From NCBI GenBank assembly GCA_002329325.1, contig DCTX01000052.1, forward strand, positions 1-6,545: a stretch of 6,545 nucleotides of DNA. Direction: 5' to 3'. Shown here piece after piece: positions 6,496 through 6,545 of the stretch; within the stretch, counting starts at the first letter, position 1, and each line of letters begins with the position of its first letter. The notes under the pieces are model-generated. The model saw only the letters and a program-made list of their open reading frames with translations. It was not told where the DNA came from and did no database searches. Made by a program: the position numbers and the translations under genes. Source of the stretch: Anaerolineales bacterium UBA1429. GTDB taxonomy: Bacteria > Chloroflexota > Anaerolineae > UBA1429.

Positions 6496-6545
6496 GCTCT
6501 CGAGTTGGCTGGGGTATGGACCGCTGTTGTCAATCAGTGAAAATG

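Noticed and set aside
6543..6545. ATG at the right edge as a gene start for the outward promoter
   Set aside because: No Shine-Dalgarno lies at a usable distance and no codons follow in the window, so it cannot be supported.
1..6545. CRISPR array, toxin-antitoxin pair or defence cassette
   Set aside because: No spaced direct repeats and no small overlapping gene pairs are visible. The window is explained by chaperone, protease, GH32 and tRNA genes.

Overview
This is a GC-rich bacterial window holding a protein quality-control (heat-shock) neighbourhood. The likely source is a high-GC lineage with ClpC and HrcA/CIRCE control. Chloroflexota is my best guess from protein flavour, but this is inference; no rRNA or other marker is present to settle it. 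The -35/-10 boxes are of the housekeeping sigma-70/sigma-A type, Shine-Dalgarno sequences are usually clear, and four of the five protein genes end in TAG.

Layout, left to right. (1) Bases 1-636, + strand: the C-terminal 211 codons of a ClpC-family AAA+ unfoldase whose 5' part lies outside the window. (2) Bases 637-702: a short gap between convergent genes with two GC-rich hairpins, one of which straddles the stop codon of the next gene. (3) Bases 703-2090, - strand: a glycoside hydrolase family 32 (invertase/levanase type) gene whose reading frame is broken by one missing base between 1667 and 1668. Restoring one base gives an uninterrupted 462-residue protein with all three GH32 catalytic motifs. 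(4) Bases 2091-2230: the GH32 ribosome-binding site and a weak promoter, then a perfect 13-bp terminator stem for the chaperone operon. (5) Bases 2231-5835, - strand: the operon hrcA-grpE-dnaK, in that transcription order, with gaps of 30 and 47 bases. (6) Bases 5866-5922: a near-consensus promoter with a CIRCE operator directly abutting its -10 box, the HrcA binding site. (7) Bases 6134-6207, + strand: tRNA-Gln(CUG) with its own extended -10 promoter and a strong intrinsic terminator. (8) Bases 6255-6545: no convincing gene, but a good outward-facing + strand promoter near the right edge.

How the genes work together: HrcA represses its own operon through CIRCE, and GrpE is the nucleotide exchange factor for DnaK. 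DnaK folds or holds clients, while ClpC unfolds proteins for the ClpP protease. There is no dnaJ in the window, and the operon ends at a terminator after dnaK. The GH32 enzyme is unrelated to stress and sits between the two quality-control units. I did not find a novel system here; the points most worth checking are the GH32 frameshift, the degenerate CIRCE halves and the unexplained promoter at the right edge.
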